7,724 nt of DNA, taken from contig VBQP01000065.1 of assembly GCA_008297795.1 (NCBI GenBank), positions 1-7,724 on the forward strand. Direction: 5' to 3'. Positions 1-5,986 of this stretch are shown here, in pieces. The number at the start of each line of letters is the position of its first letter. Within the stretch, counting starts at the first letter, position 1. This DNA is from Thermoplasmata archaeon. GTDB taxonomy: Archaea > Thermoplasmatota > E2 > UBA202 > DSCA01. A program made the position numbers and the translations under genes. The notes under the pieces are model-generated. The model made no database searches and was not told where the DNA came from. It saw nothing but the letters and a program-made list of their open reading frames with translations.

Positions 1-683
1 TCTTTATGCTCGACAAGAGGCTGAAGAGCATCTGCAAACTTTTCTGGCGTGATGATGAGCAGGTCATAGGTATCCGGGAAGGAGGATTGCTGTTTTTTGA
101 ACTCGATTTTTATATCAATTTTGTCCGTATATTCAACTGCACCTGATGCAGGGAAATATCTTGCAGGATGTGCCTCTACTGTTAAAAAGACAACGTGCTT
201 CCCGTTCTGCATCCCAACTCCTATCCTGTAATCAAACCATTTTTCAGGATATGGCTCAGATGATGAATATATCTTCTTATTCTCCTTCACTGATACAGCA
301 TGGGTGTCCATCCTTACCGCTCCAACTGAAGGAGCAATTTTTTTGTCTATGCTCCTGGTGTGAATATCGGATATCTCACAATCGACTTTCAGTATTTTCG
401 TATTGAAAGGAAATGTGAATGTTCTTACGGCGACAGGCATGGCTGGTGCACCTTTGCCAATTGTATGATAATCTGCTCCCTCAACAGCCACATATGAGTA
501 TTTTTCCCCGTACAATACCTCAGGTGCGGAGAAAGTCATGGAATAGGTCATGCTTTCTGGAGTTTGCTTTGCTCCCATGCTTTTGCCTTTCATTTCGCCA
601 AACTGCATCCCTGCAAGAGGGGCGCTGCCCAGCAGTAAAATTACAATTCCTATGCTTCCCAAGATTGCTTTTGTTCTGTTCAT
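1..683 (-). CDS. Gingipain-like family C25 cysteine peptidase, N-terminal part (runs off left edge)
   Basis: The minus strand is open from an ATG at 683 to the window edge, giving 227 residues without a stop. Residues 1-25 form a signal peptide: MNRTK, then a hydrophobic stretch IGIVILLLGSAPLAG, so the product is probably secreted. The middle resembles a gingipain propeptide: a beta-rich region with GAPAMPVAVRTFTFP near residue 80, ending in a hydrophobic strand before the protease. The last visible residues, YDLLIITPEKFADALQPLVE, match the characteristic start of the C25 catalytic domain. The catalytic His and Cys would lie outside the window, so activity cannot be judged. GGAGG sits 7 bases before the ATG and supports this start. 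The gene diverges from the SelB-like gene. The family assignment is by recognition of this junction motif and is fairly secure; the substrate is unknown. Confidence 0.8.
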   Translation of the reverse strand, partial: MNRTKAILGSIGIVILLLGSAPLAGMQFGEMKGKSMGAKQTPESMTYSMTFSAPEVLYGEKYSYVAVEGADYHTIGKGAPAMPVAVRTFTFPFNTKILKVDCEISDIHTRSIDKKIAPSVGAVRMDTHAVSVKENKKIYSSSEPYPEKWFDYRIGVGMQNGKHVVFLTVEAHPARYFPASGAVEYTDKIDIKIEFKKQQSSFPDTYDLLIITPEKFADALQPLVEHK

Positions 684-690
684 GTTTTTG

Positions 691-695
691 CCTCC
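691..695 (-). promoter_or_regulatory. Shine-Dalgarno site of the C25 peptidase gene
   Basis: GGAGG on the minus strand lies 7 bases upstream of the ATG at 683 and fixes that start. It implies a leadered mRNA, unlike several leaderless genes in this window. Confidence 0.75.
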
Positions 696-743
696 GAGCA
701 TAAAACGGCAATCGCTTTTTAAAGATTCTTGATTGCCCTGCCA

Positions 744-760
744 ACATATTTATACAAAAT
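744..760. promoter_or_regulatory. Shared divergent TATA region between the C25 peptidase and SelB-like genes
   Basis: The tract ATATTTATACAAAATTT is TATA-like on both strands. On the plus strand ATATTTATA is about 27 bases before the ATG at 783, as for a leaderless transcript. On the minus strand TATAAATA would place a start site near 723, about 40 bases before the peptidase ATG, leaving room for its ribosome binding site. Two overlapping TATA boxes in one tract is inference from position. Confidence 0.5.
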
Positions 761-782
761 TTTAATTCCTGCGAGAGATAAG

Positions 783-1721
783 ATGGGAAACATAAACGTT
801 GCATTGCTTGGCGAGAAGGGCTACGGTAAGGAGATAGGAAAGAAAGGGACGGAGAGCGACATAACGTTTTATAATCTGAAAAAGGGAAACGATACTGTAA
901 CCATGGTGGAACCATTCGGTTATCCCGACAAACTTTCATCCCTCTTCCATTCAATCAGTCTTGCAGATTTTGCAATTTTTGTTGTTTCCGACATAGATGC
1001 TTATCTTGGAGAGCAGCTCATAGCAGTTGCCTCTGCCGGCATAGAAAAAGGAGCATTCATCCTGAAAAATTATCACACTCCTGATGAAATAAAGCCCCTA
1101 ATAAGAGACATGCCTTTCGAAAACTACCAATTTTTTGAAGATGACCCGATAAAAATAAGAGAATTTCTTCTCGAAATGGCAGGGAGCAGGAAAAGCACCG
1201 AGGCGGAAAACGGAAGCGTGGTAATAGACCACTTCTTCAATGTTAAAGGAGTGGGGGCAGTTGTTCTTGGAACAGTTGTCTCTGGAAGCATAAGAAAGCA
1301 TGACGACCTTGATTTACTGCCTCTCAAAAGAAAAGTTCATGTCCGCTCCATTCAGAAGCACGACGATGATTATGACATTGCCAGTAAAGGTGACAGGGTG
1401 GGACTGGCATTGAAAAACGTGGAAAGCGACGAACTCAGAAGGGGGGACGTTCTGACATCTGAAAAACTTATTTCAGCAGATGAAATAGAAATAAAATTGC
1501 TTAAAAACAGATACTGGAAGAAAGAGATTAGAGAAGGGATGATTCTTCATATAGGCAACTGGATGCAGTTTGTGCCTGCAAGAGTGAAAAATGTAGAGAA
1601 AGAGAAATTAACACTATCTGCTGACAGACCGCTGATATTCAATGAAAGTTCAAGATTTTTCATGAGCCATCTGGATTCTGGCATTCCCAGAGTTATCGGA
1701 AGCGGTTTCATCATTCAGTAG
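783..1721 (+). CDS. SelB/EF-Tu-like translation factor paralogue with degenerate GTPase domain
   Basis: A 312-residue protein with a translation-GTPase layout. Residues 1-140 form a small Rossmann-like G domain, about 144-225 a beta-barrel domain II (VVIDHFFNVKGVGAVVLGTVVSG, typical of SelB and EF-Tu), and the rest a second barrel. The GTP motifs are eroded. The P-loop reads GEKGYGKE (10-17), with Glu where Ser/Thr should bind magnesium. The G3 motif DxPGH reads EPFGY (43-47). No NKxD is present, only LKNYHT. The protein is therefore unlikely to be a normal GTPase; a role in translation or RNA binding is inference. An ATG at 783 is preferred over the in-frame TTG at 729 because the TATA tract lies between them and MGNINVALLG begins the G domain cleanly. 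It is monocistronic and its 3' end overlaps the convergent ACT regulator gene by 7 bases. Confidence 0.75.
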   Translation: MGNINVALLGEKGYGKEIGKKGTESDITFYNLKKGNDTVTMVEPFGYPDKLSSLFHSISLADFAIFVVSDIDAYLGEQLIAVASAGIEKGAFILKNYHTPDEIKPLIRDMPFENYQFFEDDPIKIREFLLEMAGSRKSTEAENGSVVIDHFFNVKGVGAVVLGTVVSGSIRKHDDLDLLPLKRKVHVRSIQKHDDDYDIASKGDRVGLALKNVESDELRRGDVLTSEKLISADEIEIKLLKNRYWKKEIREGMILHIGNWMQFVPARVKNVEKEKLTLSADRPLIFNESSRFFMSHLDSGIPRVIGSGFIIQ

Positions 1722-2216
1722 GAAATTACGGCTTTCACCCCTTTGCTCTGCCTTATTCTTGAGATCATGCTGCCGGGAAGTGGTTTTTCTGTGACAATAA
1801 AAAGCCTTGGCTCTTTTGAAAGACGGAAGTCATCAACTATTGCCTGACGTATGCTTATTTTCGCCTTTGCTATGATGGACGAAACAGAAGCAAGTATACC
1901 GGGCATGCTTGCATCAACAGGTACTATCTCCACCACCCCCCAGTTCATTTGAGGAGCAACTTCCTTCAGGTGGCAGGTGGGCTGGAGCATCATGAAAATT
2001 TTTCTCAACTCTTTATTTTTCCATATTGTTTCTAACTGTACTTACGACAGCCCTCCTATCAACACCCACCGCCCTTGCGACCTTGGAGAAAGAAAGTTCT
2101 ATGCTGCCGCAGAAAATCTTGTCCTTCTCCACTTTCAGCCCGTACATGAGCAGAAGTTCCGCAACCTTCTGCTGCGCAGGGAATTTTCTGAAGGACGAGT
2201 ACAGTTTTTTCCACAT
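1715..2216 (-). CDS. HTH-ACT domain amino-acid metabolism regulator (COG2150-like), frameshifted
   Basis: Two minus-strand frames together make one protein of about 166 residues. The first, from ATG 2216 ([20 protein letters not shown]), ends in a helix-turn-helix, [20 protein letters not shown], then hits TAA at 2013-2015. The second, from about 2011 to 1715, carries the ACT domain: [20 protein letters not shown], then [10 protein letters not shown] and [12 protein letters not shown]. Removing one A from the A5 run (plus-strand T5, 2016-2020) joins them as [14 protein letters not shown], which fits the family. ACT domains bind amino acids and the HTH should bind DNA, so this is a probable amino-acid-sensing transcription factor. 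Start 2216 is chosen because MWKK opens the family and a TATA box lies about 25 bases upstream. An upstream in-frame ATG at 2258 is beyond that TATA box. It is divergent to trpB2, its likely target. The defect may be a sequencing error or real inactivation. Confidence 0.75.
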
Positions 2217-2234
2217 AAGAATATATATGAATGG

Positions 2235-2247
2235 CATATAAAAAACT
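2235..2247 (-). promoter_or_regulatory. TATA box of the ACT regulator gene
   Basis: On the minus strand GTTTTTTATATG is centred about 25 bases upstream of the ATG at 2216, the archaeal TATA spacing for a leaderless transcript. No Shine-Dalgarno site is visible before that ATG, which agrees with leaderless initiation. Confidence 0.5.
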
Positions 2248-2290
2248 GTGTTAGGCAAAAATATCCTTTAAAGTTTATTTTTATACTTCA

Positions 2291-2308
2291 TTGTATAATT
2301 TTATACAA
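2291..2308. promoter_or_regulatory. Candidate operator palindrome in the ACT regulator-trpB2 intergenic region
   Basis: TTGTATAATTTTATACAA has perfect 8-base arms (TTGTATAA / TTATACAA) around a TT spacer. It ends 3 bases before the trpB2 TATA box, overlapping its likely BRE position, and lies between the divergent regulator and trpB2. Its position suits an operator at which a bound dimer would block TBP/TFB. Binding by the adjacent HTH-ACT protein is inference. AT-rich DNA makes some palindromy expected. Confidence 0.45.
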
Positions 2309-2310
2309 AG

Positions 2311-2320
2311 ATTTAAATAT
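2311..2320 (+). promoter_or_regulatory. TATA box of trpB2
   Basis: ATTTAAATAT preceded by purine-rich AAAG (BRE-like) is centred about 25 bases before the ATG at 2340. This predicts transcription starting at or next to the start codon, so trpB2 is probably leaderless. Confidence 0.6.
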
Positions 2321-2339
2321 TGTTTTTAGATATCGCTTC

Positions 2340-3707
2340 ATGCAAACAGAAACAAAGATCATGCTGGATGAAAATGATATGCCTGACAGATGGTACAACA
2401 TACAGGCAGACCTGCCGTCGCCGCCGTTGCCACCCCTCAACCCCCAAACTTTTGAGCCTCTTAAACCGGAAGAACTCTCTGCTCTATTTCCGAAAGAACT
2501 CATACGCCAGGAGATGAGCCGTGAGAGATGGATTCCCATACCTGAGGAAGTTAAAGATATATACCGTCTGTGGAGACCCTCTCCGCTCTACAGGGCAAGA
2601 CGGCTTGAAAGAGCGCTCAAAACACCTGCAAGAATATATTACAAATGGGAGGGAGTCAGCCCCCCGGGCAGCCATAAGCCCAACACCGCAGTTGCGCAGG
2701 CATACTACAATGCAGAGGAGGGAATAGAGCGCCTCACCACAGAAACAGGGGCGGGGCAATGGGGCTCCTCCCTTGCGTTTGCCACTTCCTTCTTTGACAT
2801 GAAATGCACTGTCTACATGGTTCGCATAAGTTATGAGCAGAAACCATACCGCAAAGTTCTCATGCAGACATGGGGGGCGGAGGTTATTCCCAGCCCCAGC
2901 ACCAGGACACAGGCAGGCAAGCAGATGCTTGAACAATTTCCGGAAACAACAGGGAGTCTTGGAATGGCAATAAGCGAGGCTGTTGAAGATGCTGCAACCC
3001 ATGAAAATGCTCATTATGCGCTCGGCTCTGTTCTCAATCATGTTTCCCTGCATCAGACGATCATAGGGCTTGAGATGAAAAAGCAGTTCGAGAGCATTGA
3101 TGAATATCCTGATGCTGTTTTTGGATGTGTCGGCGGCGGGAGCAACTTTTCCGGCGGCAGTTTTCCTTTCATCATGGACATTTTGAACAAAAAAAGTGAT
3201 GTGGAGGTGGTGGCGTGTGAGCCAATGGCGTGTCCTACTCTCACAAAGGGGATTTACCGTTACGATTTCGGAGATACTGCAGGACTCACGCCTCTGCTGA
3301 AGATGTACACTCTTGGCCATACTTTTGTGCCTCCGGGCATACACGCAGGGGGGCTTCGCTATCACGGCGATGCTCCCCTCCTATGCCAGTTGGTTGACAA
3401 TGGCTACGTGAAGGCAAAGGCTTTTTACCAGAACGAGGTGTTTGAAGCAGCAGAGCTTTTTGCCCGCACCGAAGGATTTGTCATAGCACCCGAATCTGCT
3501 CACGGACTGAAGGGCGTAATCGACGAGGCAAGAGAATGCAAAAAAACAGGTGAGGAAAAAGTGCTTTGCTTTGTGAACAGCGGGCACGGACATTTTGATC
3601 TTTCAGCATATGACTCATACAACAGCGGACAACTGGTAGATTATGAATATCCTTCAGAACTCATCCAGGAAGCCCTCAAAAATCTGCCAGAGGTGGAATC
3701 AATATAA
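2340..3707 (+). CDS. trpB2: Tryptophan synthase beta chain-like TrpB2 (PLP-dependent)
   Basis: A 455-residue protein, the usual TrpB2 length. PLP-fold motifs appear in order. The Schiff-base lysine K113 is in [11 protein letters not shown] and [10 protein letters not shown] follows. The phosphate-binding glycine loop GCVGGGSN is at 262-269, then [12 protein letters not shown] (a TrpB2 hallmark), and NSGHGHFDL near the end. The long N-terminal extension ([20 protein letters not shown]) also marks TrpB2 rather than TrpB1. The family condenses indole with serine or, in some archaeal members, O-phosphoserine to give tryptophan, generally without a tight TrpA complex. No trpA or other trp gene is in the window, so a salvage role is possible. 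ATG 2340 is chosen from the TATA spacing; the frame stays open upstream to 1977 only as antisense to the regulator gene. The stop is 15 bases before the kinase ATG, so the two are probably co-transcribed. Confidence 0.92.
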   Translation: MQTETKIMLDENDMPDRWYNIQADLPSPPLPPLNPQTFEPLKPEELSALFPKELIRQEMSRERWIPIPEEVKDIYRLWRPSPLYRARRLERALKTPARIYYKWEGVSPPGSHKPNTAVAQAYYNAEEGIERLTTETGAGQWGSSLAFATSFFDMKCTVYMVRISYEQKPYRKVLMQTWGAEVIPSPSTRTQAGKQMLEQFPETTGSLGMAISEAVEDAATHENAHYALGSVLNHVSLHQTIIGLEMKKQFESIDEYPDAVFGCVGGGSNFSGGSFPFIMDILNKKSDVEVVACEPMACPTLTKGIYRYDFGDTAGLTPLLKMYTLGHTFVPPGIHAGGLRYHGDAPLLCQLVDNGYVKAKAFYQNEVFEAAELFARTEGFVIAPESAHGLKGVIDEARECKKTGEEKVLCFVNSGHGHFDLSAYDSYNSGQLVDYEYPSELIQEALKNLPEVESI

Positions 3708-3722
3708 TTGGACATAATTAAA

Positions 3723-4811
3723 ATGAAGATAGGCGTTGTCGTCAATCCAATAGCAGGAATGGGCGGTGCAGTCGGCTTGAAGGGCACAGATGGGGTGGCG
3801 GAGGAGGCGGCAAGGCGCGGCGCCCGCCAGATATCAATACCGAGAGCAAGAGAAGCACTGGCAGGCATTGAGAAATATGGAGAAGTGATAACATGTTCAT
3901 CCTCTATGGGAGAGGACTGCCTTGATGCTGGTGAAAGAAATTTCGAAATTGTATATGAGCCTGCAGACCGTACGACATCTGAAGATACAAAAGAGGCATG
4001 CAGAGAATTTCTGAGGAAAAATGCAAAACTCATAATTTTCTGCGGAGGTGATGGAACTGCAAGAGATGTTTTAAGCGTGGTGGGAAAGAAGGTGCCCATT
4101 CTGGGTGTGCCTGCTGGCGTGAAAATGCACTCCTCTGTTTTCTCTATCAGTCCGCGTGCAGCCAACAGGGTTATTTTGGATTTTCTGGAAGGAAATGCAT
4201 CTGTGGTAGATGCAGAGGTGATGGATGTGGATGAAGATGCTTTCCGCAGAGGTGAGATCAAAATAAGGCATTACGGAGATGCGTCTATTCCATACAAAAA
4301 AATTCTGATGCAGCAGGGGAAACATCTATTTTATTCCCCGGATGAAAAAATTTACAAGGATGCAATGGCATCTTTCCTCTCTCTCGTAATGAGGAAGGGG
4401 ACTTATATTGTTGGGGGAGGCAGCACCACAGGACATATCGTTAACTCCATGGGAATGGAAAAAACATTGCTTGGAGTTGATATAATAAAGGACGGAGAAT
4501 TATTTGTAAAGGACGCATGCGAGAGCGATATCCTAGAGAGTTTGAATGGCGGAACGACAAGGATAATGGTTAGTCCCATGGGTAGACAGGGGTTCATATT
4601 CGGTAGAGGAAATCAGCAGATAAGCTCCGAGGTGATAAAGAGAGTGGGTACAGAGAATATAATCCTGGTGGCAACTCCCTATAAACTATCACAGACCCCT
4701 CATCTTTTCGTTGATACAGGCGATGCCAAACTGGATAAAAAATTGAGCGGCTGGAAAAGCGTGATTACGGGATTTGGGCTTGCAGAAAGAAAAAAAGTAA
4801 TCGGCATGTGA
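3723..4811 (+). CDS. ATP-NAD/polyphosphate kinase-like protein (COG3199 family)
   Basis: A 362-residue protein with the NAD kinase/diacylglycerol kinase fold. It opens MKIGVVVNPIAGMGG (strand 1 and NPxAG). It has the GGDGT motif at 108-112 (LIIFCGGDGTARD), which holds the nucleotide and catalytic Asp. GVPAGVKMHSSVFS follows, then a glycine-rich GGGSTTGHIVNSMG from about 231. This matches the long archaeal family annotated as a predicted ATP- or polyphosphate-dependent NAD kinase, which would make NADP. The actual substrate is not proven by sequence. ATG 3723 is preferred because MKIG starts the fold. However, TTG 3708, directly after the trpB2 stop, is in frame and has GAGGTG (3690-3695) about 12 bases upstream, so it is a real alternative. 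The gene is probably transcribed with trpB2. It ends 4 bases before the convergent methyltransferase stop. Confidence 0.82.
   Translation: MKIGVVVNPIAGMGGAVGLKGTDGVAEEAARRGARQISIPRAREALAGIEKYGEVITCSSSMGEDCLDAGERNFEIVYEPADRTTSEDTKEACREFLRKNAKLIIFCGGDGTARDVLSVVGKKVPILGVPAGVKMHSSVFSISPRAANRVILDFLEGNASVVDAEVMDVDEDAFRRGEIKIRHYGDASIPYKKILMQQGKHLFYSPDEKIYKDAMASFLSLVMRKGTYIVGGGSTTGHIVNSMGMEKTLLGVDIIKDGELFVKDACESDILESLNGGTTRIMVSPMGRQGFIFGRGNQQISSEVIKRVGTENIILVATPYKLSQTPHLFVDTGDAKLDKKLSGWKSVITGFGLAERKKVIGM
4790..4796 (-). terminator. T-run terminator candidate for the methyltransferase gene
   Basis: Seven T on the minus strand lie about 20 bases past the methyltransferase stop (4816-4818), inside the 3' end of the kinase gene. 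Archaeal termination often uses such runs without a hairpin. The plus strand has T5 at 4821-4825, about 10 bases past the kinase stop, a weaker counterpart. Confidence 0.35.
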
Positions 4812-4815
4812 CATC

Positions 4816-5387
4816 TCATATTTTTCTCAAAAGCATTGATTTTATAAAATCCTGTCGATTGAATGTCCCCACGACTTTGAAACCATAGGGTATGAACTCT
4901 TTTTTCCCGTAAATTTTATCCATGAAATCCCAGGGTTTTCTTGCAACAATTTTTGCATCATCTCTGGCTTCATTTCTAATTCTCTCAAATACCTTTTCTT
5001 TTCTCTCGGTTCCACACCAAGAGATATGATTATAACATCAAAATTTGAAAGAGGATATGTCATGGCATCTCCCTTCTCTATCTTTATTTTTTTATCCAGT
5101 TCATATTTTTTCACCATCCCTCTTGCTTTTTCGACAGCTTTCTTGTCCCTATCAATGCCCACAAAATGCGCCTCCATATTTCCTGCAAGTATTAAAAGGG
5201 TGTTCGGAACAGCACCGCATCCTACATGCAGAACTTTATTTCCTTTCTTTATCTCCACCATCTCAAATTCATCCAATGTCATCTTTTCAAAAAATTTTGT
5301 ATATAGCCTTCCAAAAAAATTTGTTGAAAGAATCTTTTCCAGTGTGCGAAGTGCAAGGTCATGAAAACTCTTGCTTTTCTTTGCCAT
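4816..5387 (-). CDS. Class I SAM-dependent methyltransferase, frameshifted near its C-terminal third
   Basis: From ATG 5387 the frame gives MAKKSKSFHDLALRT, then a Rossmann core. SAM motif I is VLHVGCGAVPNT (52-63), acidic Asp79 at the end of strand 2 is in FVGIDRDKKAVEKA, then come KGDAMTYPL and FDVIIISLGVEPRE. After that the annotated-looking frame continues to a stop at 4842 with unconvincing sequence. The -1 frame instead gives VFERIRNEARDDAKIVARK, ARKPWDFMDKIYGKKEF and FNRQDFIKSMLLRKI, ending at TGA 4816-4818, a natural methyltransferase end. One base is missing around the T4-C-T4 tract at 4994-5002; repaired, the protein is 190 residues. GCGAVPNT recalls nicotianamine synthase-like enzymes, but only weakly, so the substrate is unknown. 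A TATA box near 5413 fits leaderless initiation at 5387. Confidence 0.75.
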
Positions 5388-5407
5388 CCATGAGTGAATG
5401 ACAGAGC

Positions 5408-5418
5408 ATTTTAAAAAG
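5408..5418 (-). promoter_or_regulatory. TATA box of the methyltransferase gene
   Basis: On the minus strand CTTTTTAAAATG is centred about 26 bases upstream of the ATG at 5387, with no Shine-Dalgarno site, indicating a leaderless transcript. Confidence 0.5.
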
Positions 5419-5491
5419 TATACACAGCATGGCAGGCATATGTGTTATTGCATATCACGATTTTACAAAAATATCGTTTTGTTGAATATTT

Positions 5492-5519
5492 CTATACGTA
5501 GTATATATAATATCTAAAC
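5492..5519 (-). repeat. 28-bp repeat, left outer copy (inverted)
   Basis: Reads CTATACGTAG then TATATATAATATCTAAAC on the plus strand. It matches the reverse complement of 6853-6880 at 23 of 28 positions by hand alignment; mismatches are at positions 6, 7, 8, 18 and 26. Confidence 0.6.
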
Positions 5520-5596
5520 TATATTAAACTTAGATACAGTTATGCGATACTATATCCAAACCACATCCCATAGCCAAGCAATTAATCAGCAATTTA

Positions 5597-5623
5597 GTAT
5601 ATTAAGTATATGTATTATAGATA
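5597..5623 (-). repeat. 28-bp repeat, left inner copy (diverged, inverted)
   Basis: GTATATTAAGTATAT matches the first 17 positions of the inverted right-inner copy at about 14 sites. ATTATA follows after a 2-base insertion and the rest diverges. It is the weakest of the four copies. Confidence 0.35.
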
Positions 5624-5921
5624 TTAAGAAGTCTTAAACCACCATTTCATTGTATCAATACATTTTCGGCAATTCCTGATACCCAGTAACACGGCAAATA
5701 AGCATGGCTGGGCAGCACTTATCGCCGGCGCGCAACTCATTTGGTGCATTGGTAAGCAATATGATTCACTTCTGCTGACCTTTAAACAGGAGATTTCAAT
5801 GCATCATCTTAACTCATAGAATAGCAGTGCAGAAACCATATTTTTCAATATTTGCCACAACTTTGCCAATATCGGGGGGGTTTCATGCAAAAAAGGCAAT
5901 TTCATTCAATTTTTCACAAAG

Positions 5922-5929
5922 TTTATATA
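5922..5929 (+). promoter_or_regulatory. TATA box of the recombinase gene
   Basis: TTTATATA preceded by CACAAAG (BRE-like) predicts a transcription start near 5950. This argues against the upstream in-frame TTG at 5852 and for the ATG at 5987 with a leader of about 35 bases. Confidence 0.6.
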
Positions 5930-5943
5930 AAATTCGCCGATTT

Positions 5944-5973
5944 AAGTGTCCATCGGTTTACCGTTGGACACTT
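5944..5973. promoter_or_regulatory. 30-bp near-perfect dyad upstream of the recombinase: operator or crossover site
   Basis: The arms AAGTGTCCA and TGGACACTT are perfect complements. Inside them come a T/T mismatch, CGGT/ACCG pairing and a central TT, so 13 of 15 positions pair. The length and 2-base centre resemble the core sites bound by serine recombinase dimers. The dyad also covers the predicted transcription start, which would suit autorepression, and as RNA it could fold as a leader hairpin. Which role applies is inference. Confidence 0.6.
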
Positions 5974-5986
5974 TAGGGATGGGAAA

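Larger units (their letters stand above)
5388..5986. other. 600-base AT-rich intergenic stretch left of the recombinase gene
   Basis: No gene is visible. It holds the methyltransferase promoter at its left end, two degenerate 28-bp repeat copies (5492-5519 and about 5597-5623), and a 7-base-arm palindrome TATCTAA/TTAGATA (5511-5536). A more GC-rich patch around 5700-5760 (GCCGGCGCGC) and a G7 run near 5874-5880 have no assigned role. The recombinase promoter and dyad are at the right end. The GC patch could be decayed sequence from an earlier insertion, but nothing recognisable can be translated from it. Confidence 0.6.

Noticed and set aside
304..312. GTGTCCATC match to the left arm of the recombinase dyad
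   Set aside because: Nine bases inside peptidase coding sequence without the symmetric second arm; probably chance.
520..954. 144-residue minus-strand open frame
   Set aside because: It spans the divergent promoter and overlaps the N-terminal coding parts of both genes. Its composition is not protein-like.
1977..2339. Upstream extension of the trpB2 frame (121 extra codons)
   Set aside because: It runs antisense across the ACT regulator gene and past the trpB2 TATA box. The product resembles no TrpB2 N-terminus.
2484..3365. Long 293-residue minus-strand open frame
   Set aside because: It is fully antisense to trpB2, Cys/Arg/His-rich and without a recognisable domain: a shadow of a strongly biased coding frame.
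4990..5003. Programmed -1 frameshift in the methyltransferase
   Set aside because: The GAAAAGAAAAGG tract does not let both tRNAs re-pair in the -1 frame and no stimulatory structure is evident; an indel is simpler.
5704..5778. Small 24-codon open frame in the GC-rich patch
   Set aside because: It has no ribosome binding site, no homology I recognise, and a length expected by chance.
5852..5986. N-terminal extension of the recombinase from a TTG
   Set aside because: It contains the TATA box and the dyad, and serine recombinases begin at the MKRVAIY strand.
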